Translations under genes and position numbers: made by a program
Notes under the pieces: generated by a model
Told to the model about the DNA's origin: nothing
Database searches by the model: none
What the model saw: only the letters and a program-made list of their open reading frames with translations
DNA from: Straminergon stramineum
Taxonomy: Eukaryota; Streptophyta; Bryopsida; Hypnales; Calliergonaceae
Direction: 5' to 3'
NCBI GenBank assembly: GCA_963920665.1
Contig: OY987263.1
Location: forward strand, 46,907,218 to 46,971,217
Length of the DNA stretch: 64,000 nucleotides
Shown here: piece by piece, positions 48,168 through 60,120 of the stretch
How the letters are laid out: each line of letters opens with the position of its first letter
Position numbering within the stretch: position 1 is the first letter of the stretch

Positions 48168-50654
48168 GTGTGATATTGCCGAAAGTGCAAGATCGGATGC
48201 ACACTTGGAGTACGGCTTACAGCAAGAGTCGCAGTCTAAACATCCCTTCCTCTCGCGCTCTTCCAATCCATACGCCTCACAGAGTCAACGATCTCTTTCG
48301 CAAACATGTGTGACGCAATCTCAAAGTACGCAGCGATTCTCACAAAATTCACAGCCAGAGGAATACGGTTGCGAACAAGTGAGTGACTGACGACTGCAGG
48401 ACTATTTGTGTTCCACTTTCTTTGCTCGTTTAGCTACTTGCGAAACACGTTCTCTCAATCTTGAGCAGTACGGGATCTGATTATTTAGTTTATGAGCAAT
48501 TTTGAATGTGATGTCTTCATTTCCTGGAGCAGCTATTGATTCAAGTTTGAATCGGTTTTTCACGAATGTAGTGGAAAATAGCCGTCCAAGACAAAGAGAA
48601 ATCGCTCAGTCAGTCAAAGCCCCCTTCTCCTTATTTTGCTGGATTGACGTCAAGTCTTAACCGTCGAATCGTACCGGGAAATGTCGGAGGAGGTTCGACA
48701 CCAGGAAGTACAACTTGCACAAGTGCGGGCACAAGTGCTCCGCTTTGTTTAGTTGGACCACAGAACGGCACACCTCGGCCATGGCCACAATGTATGAGGA
48801 TTCCAGCCAATTTTTAGTTACCTGCTTGTTTAACTTATTTTTCGCATTTTCGTCTACACGTCTCTAAGTTCTCATTACTTTTCCCCTCGTGTACATTGGA
48901 GGCGGTTAATGAACTCAGCATTTAATTTGTTTTTCATCAGGTAACGTGTCCGAGGAGCTGGATAAACGACTAGGGAGCTTGGAGAAACTGAGGGAAGAAG
49001 ATACAGATCTTCTTCGAAAAATTTGCGACGACTATCAGCAGATCAAGATATTTCTTGAAGAAACATGCTTCGAAAGTAAGAAGATCGCTCCTCTATAGCA
49101 CTTCGCCTAATGCAATGTAGGCATACTTCAGCCATTGTCAATCGCAGTACACACTATTTCTCACCTTTACGGCACTGTGCTGCATTTCTCACTATTCGCT
49201 CGCAGGCAAAGACAACAGGTCAAAAGTTTCGCTTCAGCAAAACGCACTCCACAAACTGGTAAGATCTCACTTCTTGTAAATGAAGCTCTCACAACTATTG
49301 TATCAATATTCTCTAGTTCTGGAAAGTGCGACGCATTAAAATTCACACTGCGCGGAGGATTTTATTCACAGGATACCGAAAAGGGGGAATCTACTCTTCT
49401 CACTCGTCATAGGACAGGTCCATTTCAATCTCGCTTGATATTTTCATGCCCCTATTTCAGCTCAAAGAGGAAGAGACTGCGAACAGCAGAATACTGGCCG
49501 CCATTAAAGCCACAGAGGAAGCTGTTCTGCAGAATATCGGAAATCTTAAGGTAAATTTTATTTTTTAACAGGCTCCTCCTGATGTGTCAAAACTCGGTAA
49601 ATGATTTAAGGATTCAAGTTCCGGAAATGAGATCTTGGAGAATCTTCGAAACACAAATTTTATACGTTTTATAACCCTCATTTTAATGATGAGCTCAGCG
49701 TTTTGCCGAAGGAGACGCTGCTGAAAAGGACATTACCATAAACAGTTTCAAGCTCATGACTGAGTCATTCCGCGAAACATTGGCGGATTTCAAGAGAGAT
49801 TTAATAGCTGATTTTCAAGCGATGAAGCAATCAGAACAATGTAAAGACGCTCACCATCAGCTCCCTGATGAACCGTCCCATATCCGGAAGGCCGCCACGG
49901 AAACTATTGCAAATCATTCTCTTGTAAGCACGTCCCGTGAGCAACTATACAATAGCTGTCTTCAAATTCGGTACCTCAATTCTTTGGGCGATATTGGTAG
50001 GATACTAAGATTCCAGAAGGCGTTGGGTACAACTAAGGCATCACTCGTTTGTCAACAGGATCTTCCAATCTCAATTCCCGACGTCGTGGATCTGGATGAG
50101 ATTCCTGACCCCTATCTCGACGCTGGACAAGCTTTCTTAGCGCGAGGTAAGCAAGTCGTTTCGATTGCGATCGAAGTTATAAGCCTCCACTCTCCCCTCC
50201 GCTACAACTTCATTGAGTTTCATTATGACTTCATAGACTGAATTTCATTTCGATGTTCGCAGATGATGCTTATCCGGCCTGCAATTCACCTGCTAAAATA
50301 CAGAATCGACTCGCCTGTCGTTCCATCCGCACAGACCATAACATCTGCAGATCTGTTAGAAAGAAGATGTTAAGGAAGATGCTACGAGGTAATGAGCAGA
50401 TGTGATCATCTAATATTGCCTTATCTTGGATATTGGACAGACCAAGAGATGCTGACAGAGTGAATAGATAAATCCTTCAAAATTCTCCTTAGAAAGATGC
50501 TACGGTGGGTAGCGACAGTGCTTACCGCTCAATGCATGTCCATAATATTTTCAAATTCCCCGAAATCTTCTTCAACTTGTGAAGCTTATATCAGTTTCCT
50601 AACACAACACTTCTGTTTCCAGATCAAAAGAGAGTTCGCTGCAATATGTCTTAA
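48168..50654 (+). CDS. PRD3: PRD3/PAIR1-like meiotic recombination initiation protein, 5' exon unresolved, at least 437 aa
   Basis: PRD3 (rice PAIR1) is needed for the programmed double-strand breaks that start meiotic recombination. Exons seen: 48168-48378, 48572-48791, 48941-49075, 49206-49258, 49461-49550, 49699-50146, 50263-50388, 50623-50654; all phases join. Support: CDIA at the first visible exon, like the CDI block near the N-terminus of plant PRD3/PAIR1; then a Ser/Gln-rich region (SQSQRSLSQ, SQNSQPEE) as in those proteins; then CNVSEELDKRLGSLEK opening a long coiled-coil segment (about 150 residues), equivalent to SEELEQRFG in Arabidopsis; an acidic short block (DVVDLDEIPD); and a basic C-terminus (VRKKMLRKML). 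Total length fits PRD3 (about 450). Similarity outside those blocks is weak, as usual for meiotic proteins. The start codon and first exon are not settled. Confidence 0.7.
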
Positions 50655-51421
50655 AAAGCCGATTCATTGTCGAATTCGCTGCTATGTGAAGTGAGATTTG
50701 TGAGAGGTACACGGACCAAGGGTCGACAGCAATCTCGGCAAACGACCGGGTTCTCCTGAGAACCAACTTTGGTTCTTAGACTGGCATTGGCAAAGCCAAG
50801 CAATGGTTGAGTGCTTGCTTTGCATGAATTGGTTTGAATCTGGATGAAAATCATCCAAATCAATCATACGGATGTTACAACATTGGAATGATTCTATACT
50901 GAGAAAGAATCAAGAGATATGAGCTAGGTAGCATGAAACTCCTTTACTAGTTCTTTCTATGCCAATGTCACCTCCTGACATGCATCCACTGAAGTGATAT
51001 GGGTCCCCTGAGACCTTTCAACTCAAAGGAACAACAATCCACATAATGTTTTTCTTCCACTCGCTTTGTTTGCTAGTGTCACGTCCACATTCCCCCGCAA
51101 ATGCCTCAAAGATCCTTTGACCATCAAACTTTATTGGAGGCTATGGGAGTTCAACTTTGTCTTGATCAAACCAGTGAAGAAGACATCACGCTGGCTACTC
51201 TCCTCTTTGTGTCATCTGCGGCATGAACAACTTTTGGGAGTCTGGAACCAAAGATGAAGAGTCTGACCACCAAAGTTGCTCAAGTTTAGACTCTGCTAAG
51301 GACAGTGTGCTACAAATTACCCCTCAAAGTGCATCTTGACACCCCAGCACACATCATCAACTCGACACATAGGCACAAGATGGAATGAATGTCATTCTAT
51401 CCAACTCCTACTACATGAGAA
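50655..51421. other. PRD3 3' flank and spacer
   Basis: No gene is recognised. Short frames around 51066-51300 are moderately G+C-rich but broken by stops, and no family could be matched. Confidence 0.4.
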
Positions 51422-51564
51422 CACTATAAGAAAATATGGTCTAAATCAATCCTTCCAAATTGACTAACAGTGTTCAAATTGACAAAAAATTGACAAAATA
51501 TTGTCCGAATCAACCCCTCCAAATCAACTAGAAATGTCTGAATTGACACTGCTCCCTTGTAGTG
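51422..51564. mobile_element. CACTA-type MITE, 143 bp, with 3-bp target duplication
   Basis: It starts CACTATAAG and ends CTTGTAGTG (inverted CACTACAAG), flanked on both sides by GAA (51419-51421 and 51565-51567). CACTA ends and a 3-bp duplication are diagnostic of the CACTA/EnSpm superfamily. The inside contains AAATTGAC and TCTGAATTGAC words. A related terminus (inverted ACTACAAGAAAACGATGTCC, then TTGACTAACAATGTCCAAATTGA) ends at about 57869, matching the left end of this element better than its own right end does. Confidence 0.75.
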
Positions 51565-54500
51565 GAAATATTATGCTACAAATTGTACTAGGAAACCAAG
51601 GATCCCAATCACTATTTGTGATCCTCCAAGTTCTAAGCCGTGTATAACATCGGTAAGATCCAAGGATATTATAAGCAATAGTTGTTTCTTTCATTGGAGC
51701 ACTAGCTAGAACCTTACATCATAGATTGTCCCTCACCTACTACTTGAAGAAATTGCTTATTTGTAAGAACTACATTTAACTTTGGAAGGACGTTGAAGAT
51801 GGACAAAATGTGTCTAGTAGATGACTTTAAAGATTCTTGCAGAAATGAAGAATGCAACTATTAAGTAATTGGTCCAAAAATCACTCACTTTTGAAAAAGT
51901 GTCTTAGTGATGGGGCTCGTCCTTTCAAGGATAATCTCAATGCAAGCAAGTTTCATCATTGCATGACTTTTTCATTGGTAAAGAAGAGCCAAATTGAGAT
52001 TGATAATATTAGGTTATGGCAATGGGCCTTAACTATTGTATGTGCAAGGTAGCATTAGGTAGCAATAGCTTTGTACAAATGAGTAGAGAGTCATAACAAA
52101 TGAATTGAAATTTTTGTTTTTTGTGTACGTATTTTGAAGTTTGAACATAATCAAATAGTTCAAACTTGCTTGCATTGACATTATGATAGGTAATGGCAAA
52201 GCAATGTAGATCATGAAGTACAAAAGCATGTTTCTACCTCCTTTAGAGGCTCAAAAGCAACTTGGTAGGTCCTTACTTTAGTTAAAATTCATAAACTAGA
52301 CATAGGGAAAAGCTTCTTGCCTTAAATAGGTGTTTGTCAAAGAAATGGTATATTCACTTAAATGAGTTCAGTTCAAACTATAGTTGCAGATGCAGGTTTT
52401 GTGAGAAGATTGCAACTAGGTTTGATTAAGTTTCTTCTTTTTTGCATAGTCAACATGTATATATTAGGAGATATTTGAGGCCATTGGAAGCCTACGAGTT
52501 CCCAAATAGTTCGCATAAGACTACCTTTGTTGTTGGCAATGTGGGGAACAAAGTTGATGTAGTTGAGACACTGCCACATAAGATGACTGAAGAGCAATTT
52601 AGGGAGGGAAATCAGCCCCCCTCCATTGTCTAGACCAGGTCCAGGATTCAAAGTGGTAGGTGAAGCCTGTAAAGAGTTGTTGACCATTGTTCTCATTGTT
52701 GGCTATGGCGACCATTGTGTAGGAAGATGGTGTGGAGTTCAAATTGTCTAAGCAATCACAAGACATTGTTCTTTCCTTCTCACTTACCTCAAAGTGTGGA
52801 AAATGTGTTTATGATTTGTATATTGACATTTGGAGATTGACATTGCGGATGAACGTGTAACTAGAACAATGAAGTTTGTTGAGCCCTCTGTGTGTACTAG
52901 CGGTCGTCCCCATCGTTGATAGCATGCAATTGGTACTAGTGAAGGTGGAATTATTTTTGTTATAATTCAAAGTGTATTTATTGGTTGGTTGCGCTTCTAT
53001 AGCATTTACTTGTGAATGCTATTGAACTTAAAGCACTTTGTCTATCCATTTCTATACTCAATAGCCTGCATTGTCAAGTTTTGCCAAAAAATTAAGGTTA
53101 TAGTGAGTTCTACAAGGTTGGACACATATTCACTTCACAGTATTGAAAACTTTTGAGTGTTTTATTTTGCAGTTGAAAGCTGAGAAATCTATTCCTCCTC
53201 AAAGTAGGGGTACAATCATGTAGGTTGGGTAGAAGGATGTGTGGTTGAGTAGGTGCCTCTCTAGCGCGGATGTTAGATTCAAGAAACCGAGGCAATGAGT
53301 GTGTATCAATAGGTGTGGAGTCCAGCATCATTCTAGCTATGTAGCCCTCTTTTCCCTCGAATGATAAAATCTACGTATTTCAATAGTTCAGTAAAGTATA
53401 GTTCACCTTGACATTCTTGTTTGCATGCTAATATAATATTTGATGGAGAGTTTTTGGTTGATGCATCTGTAGCACCATTGAAACAGTTTTGGTAATAATG
53501 AGAGAATGTGAACAACGATTTCAAGTTTTGAATTTCAATGGGCTTGTACATGTCAATGTAAAGGAAGGAAATGGGTGAGCATTGGTTTTGCTTTGCCCAA
53601 TTTTCATCTTCACTTTTAGGATCTTTGTGCTGTCAATGTGAATGTGAGGAAATCGTAGGGCCAAATCAATAAGGTAACTTACTAGTCTGGCATGGTTTTG
53701 GGTAGCCAATAGTGAGTTCCCATGTCGATTGAATGAGAAGAACATAAAATTCTGTCCTCTATGACGTCCCTTCAAATGCAAGGTATATTTCATGTTTCTT
53801 GCATGCGTATGATGTATTACAATTTCTGAATGAGCATATGAATTGATCATTTTTGCAACAGTTAGGGTATTACAAAGAAATCCAGTTTCTATAGTATCAA
53901 AAGATCCTAAGATCTTAGCATTATTGGAATTCGGACACTAATTTCCACAAGTGAACAACACTCTACTTTTTAGGGTTTTAGGAATTGGTGTACTAAAAAA
54001 TTCTAAATCTTCTCAACTTTTGGATACAACATCCACAGAACTTAGGTGCGTGAGAATTTCCAATGCACAAGAATACACATGTGATAGGTCTAATCATGAT
54101 TAATGCAAAATGAGTGAAGAAGTTATAGATTCAACTAGCTTAGCAATGCAACTTTTAGCACCTACAAGTTAGATTTTAGGGTTTCAAAACTATTTTCTAT
54201 TACAGAGTCACAATGAGACGAGAAACTGGGAATTTGTAGGGAAGAATACCACCGAGGAGTCTAGGGACGTGGGCCATGGCGACGAATTGCACAAGTTGAT
54301 GCTTAAGTCGCAAGTTGCACAAGTTGCGACATCGACATCAAGACATTTCCATGCTCCCATTAAACCGTAAGAACCTCCAAAGCTAAGCATTCGTTCACTT
54401 CTTCCGAGACTTACAAACCTTGAGATCAGAGTTTGCCCAGCCTCACAGGGATGCCTTGCATCAGTGGCATTGGCCCCCTATGAGTGTGCCAATGAGGTCA

Positions 54501-54944
54501 CCATTTTTTTTAATTTTAGAAATGTTCGCAATTCTATATGTTGTGTGAATACTAACTCTGTTATCAAGTCTACCTATCCAAAATCAATCCCAAGCCCTCT
54601 TCAGTAACAAACTGACACAAAGGTTGTATTTGATCAAGAATTTATGAAGGTATGGTTCACTCTCCTACTCAAGCTTCATTTTGTTGAATTTTATTCATGC
54701 CATCAATGATATGTGACTATTTTCTAAGTGTGTGATTGCTTTTCCAATTCTAGTGGTGTAATGTAAGAAATGTTGTTCTACGCTCCTCTATGTTGCCATT
54801 CTACCCAAATCAGAATTGTAACACAAGAATCTTCATCAACTCGAAACACTATATATTTAATACTATATATTAATGTGCTATAGACAAAGGAAGTTGGTCA
54901 TGTGTTCATCCATTTTGATTCCCATACTTTTTTCAAACATGCAG
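51565..54944. other. Spacer of mostly repeat character, no recognised gene
   Basis: ORFs of 60-109 codons occur on both strands (for example 52373-52696 and 53521-53850 on the - strand), but none shows a family motif or a splice-consistent partner. If the CACTA-like end at 57869 belongs with that at 51422, this is the interior of a 6.4 kb element. Confidence 0.3.
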
Positions 54945-55026
54945 CTCATGCTCTTCAAATACATTGGAAAGAAGCATGTTGTCTTCTTTTTCTACCCATT
55001 GGACTGCACATTCATATGCCCAATAG
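54945..55026 (+). pseudogene. Orphan exon of a 2-Cys peroxiredoxin
   Basis: A single exon-like segment, bounded by GCAG before and GTATTA after, encodes KYIGKKHVVFFFYPLDCTFICP. Plant chloroplast 2-Cys peroxiredoxins have a near-identical block around the peroxidatic cysteine. The key Cys is retained, but neighbouring residues have changed: Phe to Cys before TF, and the Glu after Pro-Thr is lost. No preceding or following peroxiredoxin exon was found within several kilobases, including the resolving-cysteine half. So this is a gene fragment, probably carried here by a mobile element. Confidence 0.7.
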
Positions 55027-56125
55027 GTATTAATGCCACTTTTTTGATGGTGTTTGAATACTAGCTATTTATATTTGTGAGGAATGATCATCTGTTGATG
55101 CAACGAAATATTCTGTTACTTTTGTTCAATGTTTATATATATTCTTCCGAGATTTCAATCATTGTTGCCCACATGCATGTGACATGATCTTGAATATCAT
55201 TACAAGTAAGGAATAGAATCATATGCTTATAGTAGAGGTTGGTGCTTGCAAAAAATAACTACCTTTAGTATCCGGTAATCAAAATTTAACCAGCTTCACA
55301 TTGAGCTGATCGTGCATGTAGACGAGAGTGACAAGGAAAACAATGTTGAAGGTCCTACACATCAGTATTTTTTCAAGGGACAAATGTCTGGATTCATCAA
55401 CGATCTCATTCTTCATTACTACATTCTAGTCTTTGTTGCTTGAAGCAATGATCCATATGCATTTCTGATGTTGCTTTCTCACTTTCCTTTATTGTTGTGC
55501 ACATACTAATCTGAATTGTTGGGGAGTATCTTGTGCCGAGAGAGAACAATTGCCTTGAAATGTTGTTGGATATTTAATACATATGTGATAGATATGAGGC
55601 CTTGTTGTTTTGTTGATGCCATTTTCACATTCAACATCAAAGATGAACATGGTGCTTGGATACCAACAAGAATTAGTATTGGTAGTTGGATTACTCTATA
55701 AGCTGGGAGAGCAGGTGCTCGTGCTTGTGACACGGTGGAGCATGGCAGTTCAACTAGTTTTCAAGGTGCTTTCAAAGCCAAAGTTCTAAAGTTTTGTATC
55801 CATCAAAGTTGTACAGTGCTCGAGGTCCTAGTTTAGCATGCCTACATGCACTGGCAGTTGGATGTGGAGGTCAAAGTCCCTCAGGGCAACTGCAACTGTA
55901 AGGAAGTGCTCATGCTTTTGCTCTTGGTTTTGTTCATCTGACTCTTTCTCTTTATGTGGGATTCTTAATTTTTAGTGAGTGGGTGAGAATGGCTTGGGGT
56001 TTGGAAGTCAGTCGTTGATGTTGATATACGTTTTGCTATGGTCCTTCATTGCACTAGTCGAGAAGCTCACAAAGTATTGTCTAATCATATTTTTTGCTAG
56101 ATTTGTCCCCATCAAACTATGAGGA
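55027..56125. other. Spacer after the peroxiredoxin fragment
   Basis: No downstream peroxiredoxin exon could be identified. Short ORFs on both strands at 55506-55733 overlap each other and match nothing recognised. Confidence 0.35.
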
Positions 56126-56704
56126 TTGGGTGGATGTGAAGTCATTACATGTGTCTTGTGGGTAGTGCATGCCAATGTTGGAGAGGTACAATGGGGTGAT
56201 CGTATGCATGAGGAGCTACTACAAAATGGCATTTTCTTCTATAATGCCACCTACATACTACAAAGTCATGTATCTAGATGCAATCGATTGCAACCCATCC
56301 CTCTTCCGGCATTCAATGACCCGGAGTGGCCACTTCTTAATATGAGTACTTTTGAGCATTTTAGATTCACTATAAGACGAAATTTTCAATTGTCCATGAG
56401 ACCTACTACAAGATCGTGTTCAACACACCTACAATGGTCGATGCCAATCCATGTAATGGTCGACCTTTTTGCAAGTATTGAATTTCGAAGAACACCATTG
56501 TTCTTTGTCTTCCGTAATGTTTTGGATGAATGCTTCACGTCTCTGATGGATGATGGGTGGGATGTGAAACATACTACTGTAGCTGATGTTATAAAATGTG
56601 TAGTGTCTAAAGAAACTGTGGTTTTCAAGTACTACATTGGACAATCTACTCTTTATGTTACTTTTCAATACAACCGGCTTCGACTACAATATAGCATAGA
56701 CTAG
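56126..56704 (+). CDS. Unrecognised ORF, 192 aa
   Basis: An uninterrupted frame of 579 bases in AT-rich DNA, unusually long for this part of the window. The product is mixed hydrophobic and charged, with a C-terminal stretch of alternating polar and hydrophobic residues (VVFKYYIGQSTLYVTFQYN) suggesting beta strands. A second frame (56711-56977, 88 aa) begins six bases after the stop and could be a continuation across a single disabling change. I do not recognise the family. It may be an accessory gene or captured host segment of a transposon. The true start may lie downstream of the first codon. Low confidence that it is a functional gene. Confidence 0.25.
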   Translation: MGGCEVITCVLWVVHANVGEVQWGDRMHEELLQNGIFFYNATYILQSHVSRCNRLQPIPLPAFNDPEWPLLNMSTFEHFRFTIRRNFQLSMRPTTRSCSTHLQWSMPIHVMVDLFASIEFRRTPLFFVFRNVLDECFTSLMDDGWDVKHTTVADVIKCVVSKETVVFKYYIGQSTLYVTFQYNRLRLQYSID

Positions 56705-56977
56705 TAAGAGATGGACCAAGCTACATCCTTTAGTATTGTGATTGTACATTGTGAAGTGCCACATTTAGAGAGAAAACTGGTACTTGAAGTAGGGTCCACT
56801 TGGACTCTATTCAACATTCAAAATGAGGTCTCCGTGCATTTAGGATTTGATTGGTTCCATGACTTCAACTTCAACATTGTAGAAGATGGTAGCATTAAGG
56901 AGAAGGTAAAGTGCTCAATTTACCTTTGTTGTATGGGTTCAAAATGTTCATCACTTCCACTTTGTATGGTGAACTAA

Positions 56978-58194
56978 TATAGTCTTTGCTATGTCATGAA
57001 TAGGTCAGTTGACAAAATGAAGCAACTAAGGTAGCTGTCAATTTATAGCCTCCACTAGTGCTCTACATTGTCCCCGAAGAGTCTAGGTACACTACTAGCC
57101 ACTTGTCATGCACACTATTGCTAGGATGTAGGATTTTGTAAGAAAAAAAGTCAAGAATTGAAATATGAGTGAACTCTAGCGACTATTGTGTGAAGATGTG
57201 CATTTCTTATTCAAAACTACCCTTTGAATTCCATTGACCCCTACATCATGTGACAAATAGTCATTACAATCTCTATGTTGCAGATGATTGACACTCCAAC
57301 AAGTTCAAATTCTTTCATAGAAGTGGCCTTTTTCATTTGCTATTGCATTGTTGGGTGGTGCTTCAGACATATAAGTTTTCATCAACTATGAAATTCTTCT
57401 AGTTAAAAGTGATCATTCCATTCATACTGCCATCATTAACAACACAAGACTAGTAACAAAAAGGTTCCCACCTTCCTCACTTGAGCAATTATTGTTTTGC
57501 ACATGGAAGTCGTACATTTTGTTGTCTTCGTTGCAATAATAAGGTAGTATAAGCTTATTGTTTGTAAATTGTAGGAAGCTGCTCATGACATTATAAAATG
57601 AGTTCTTCATATATAGTTTATCCATTACTTGTAGTCATACACGCTCAACATCTGCACTTTAAGTTCATTATTGTATGAATGTGGAGTTTTCAAATCCTCA
57701 ATTACCTTAAATTTGCTTTTATGAACATCATCGAAACTGAATCCGCTTAGCATCCCATTTGATTTGGATAGATCTTGTCAATTTTATGTTATTTCAAACA
57801 TTTTTCTATCAATTTGGACATTGTTAGTCAATTCAGACATGTCTATTCGGACATCGTTTTCTTGTAGTTAAGTGGCCGTTCTTCGGGGACACCTAACTTG
57901 TTCACTAGAGCTCTAGCTCACCACCCAATAATACGGATTTATTCCATGGTATATGGACAACTTATTTTAGAACCATCCAACACTTCCCAATTTATCACGT
58001 TTGGTACTTTTTCCATTTGGTGTTTTGACATTTGAAAAGTGTACTTATTATAACTACAATATGTATTGGCAAGAATTTTTTTTCCTTCAATATAGTCTAT
58101 CTTTGTGGACTTAAAACCTATTGTATTCTCCTTTCATGAAAAATATGGTGAAGAAGATGGTGAGTCTTTCCAAACCCAAGGGTGTCAAAGGTTT
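56978..58194. other. Spacer with a CACTA-like terminus at about 57869
   Basis: The only recognisable item is the inverted ACTACAAGAAAACGATGTCC end finishing at about 57869, followed inward by GACTAACAATGTCC and AAATTGATAG words shared with the left end of the MITE at 51422. Otherwise there is no coding content. Confidence 0.4.
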
Positions 58195-58900
58195 AAGTTA
58201 GGTTGTTTGTTTGTTTTGTTTGTTATGTTAAGATCTCCGAAACTGTGTGTCCCCAGATCACATTCTTGGTATCCTCATAAAGAACTCAACGAGGAAGGGT
58301 TTATGGGCTTTGTTTCATGCCATTACACTATAAGAAACCCGTGTTTTATGTGATGTGCCTCAATTTTTTGTGATGGATTTTTTTGGATGTCCAATGCGAC
58401 AAATCCATGTTTTTATGTCAAAAAAACGTTACATTGGTGTTTTTCTTGACATAAAAATATGGGTTTGTTGCATTGGACATCACAAAAAATTGAAGCACAT
58501 CACGTAAAACACAGGTTTCTTGTAGTATTAAGACATATGGTGTAAAAATTATTGGATTTTTGAGTTATTTTTTAATTTAAAAAATAAAAAATTACATTTA
58601 CTTCTATTTTGATTATGGCAAGGCACATGGCACATGAGTATACCTTAAGTGAGGTTGTTTGTTTTGTTCTGTTTGTTGTAGTGAGATCTCTAAAACCATA
58701 CGTTCCTTGGTCATATTTTTGGCATTGTTAGAAATTTCCCTACGAGGAGGGGCACACTGGCTTGGTTTTGTGACATTTGGACCTATAGTATAAAAAATAT
58801 TGAATTTGGAAGTTTTTATGAATTAAAAAAGAGAAATTTACTTTTACTTTACTTTTAATGTACTATGGCAACAACATAGTGCACACTAGTATTTCTTTAA
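58195..58900 (+). repeat. Tandem duplication, one unit carrying a MITE
   Basis: Unit 1 (about 58195-58646, including a 202-bp MITE and its 3-bp duplication) and unit 2 (about 58647-58900) share AAGT.AGGTTGTTTGTTTTG, AGATCTC..AAAC, GAGGA.GGG, GTATAAAAA.TATTG and the final ACTATGGCA or GATTATGGCA. Without the MITE each unit is about 250 bp. The copies are diverged. Confidence 0.7.
58326..58527. mobile_element. CACTA-type MITE, 202 bp hairpin, with TTA target duplication
   Basis: The left end CACTATAAGAAACC and right end (inverted TACTACAAGAAACC) lead into an almost full-length hairpin. GTGTTTTATGTGATGTGC pairs with GCACATCACGTAAAACAC, and GGATGTCCAATGCGACAAA with its complement near 58460. TTA flanks both sides (58323-58325 and 58528-58530). 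The neighbouring tandem unit aligns through the insertion point without any gap (GACATTTGGACC against GCCATTAAGACA), which fixes the borders. Confidence 0.85.
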
Positions 58901-59539
58901 TCACAATGAAAGTGATTAAAATCTATTGATATTAAAAAAAAATTGGAGTTGTATATATGGACACACATCTGAACTCACTCCCCAAACTCCAATCCAAAAT
59001 AATCCCAAAATGCAACTAAACCTACAAATTGCTACTACTCCTACTACAACTACTTAAATGAACCATCAAAATGGATGCTATCAAATGGAACATGCATCCT
59101 CACTTGAGAAGCTTCCAACACATCCATAAAAACCCTTCAAGAAATGTCCCATTCACTTTGCGGGAGGATTATTTCTTGTAATCTCCTACTAATGCCTGAA
59201 ATCCAAGTAATCAATGATTATAGATTTTTTTCAATTATGGATCTCATATTTCATCCATTTCTAGATGGGCATTTATGTCGGTCAATCTCCTCATGGTCTA
59301 GGGTTTTGAAAAAAGAAGGTTGACAAGGAAGGTTCACCCTCCTCATCAACCTTTTTTTCTTTCCAAAAGTCCCTCCACCTCAGTGATTGCCCTAACTTAT
59401 ACCAAATATGAAATCAAAATTGATGCAAACTGAGTTGTAAACACTCTAATGCAATTGAACTTCAAGCAAACCCATGGGAATTTTTGTAAGGAATGCCATC
59501 ACCTTGTCTGTTAGAAAACCAAAGCAAGAAACCAATTAA
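58901..59539. other. AT-rich spacer
   Basis: No gene, terminal repeat or RNA structure could be supported here. Confidence 0.4.
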
Positions 59540-60120
59540 CCCCCCAAGGACTGAGGCACATTTTGGGCAGAAATTGTCAAAAACTGCCACTTTTTAGGGC
59601 AACAAGAAAAAAATGAAAAAAGAGGGTTTTTTTCAAAATTCAACCGTACAAATTTGAACTAGACTTCTTTGGAAACATGTGGAAAAAATTTTAGAAACTT
59701 TGACCGCACGGATTGAAAGATTATAATGTTTGAAGTTAGGCAAAAAAGGTTTTTTTCCAACCTTGCCCAACATGGCCTACAAACTTTAACTCCTTCTAGA
59801 ATGAGATTCTTACACTAATTAGGGTTATTTTTTTTGACATTTGCATCTTGGATCATGTAAGCTACACACGTGCCAAATTTCAATATCATAGGAAGAGTTT
59901 TGCACATGCTGCCCGAAGCTGCCCGAGCTGAGCACAAAGTTCAAGGCAGCATAACTTTTGATCTGGGCACCCGATCGGTAAAAAGAATTAGATTTTCAGG
60001 AAGGGGATACATAGTTACTCATTATGTCCAAATTTCATGAACATTTGACTAAAAATGACTTCATAGGAGCCTACCTGAGATTTCTTGCGTACGCTAAACG
60101 GACACTTGGTCCTTTAGGGC
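59540..60120. mobile_element. TTAA-flanked transposon, copy B, 581 bp
   Basis: TTAA lies at 59536-59539 and 60121-60124. The ends are CCCCCCAAGGACTGAG and, inverted, GCCCTAAAGGACCAAG. The subterminal ATTTTGGGCAG at about 59571 is shared with copies A and C. No ORF. Interior phrases around 59700-59880 (GGCCTACAAACTTTAACTCC and neighbours) resemble 11160-11260, hinting at another diverged relative there. Confidence 0.6.
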
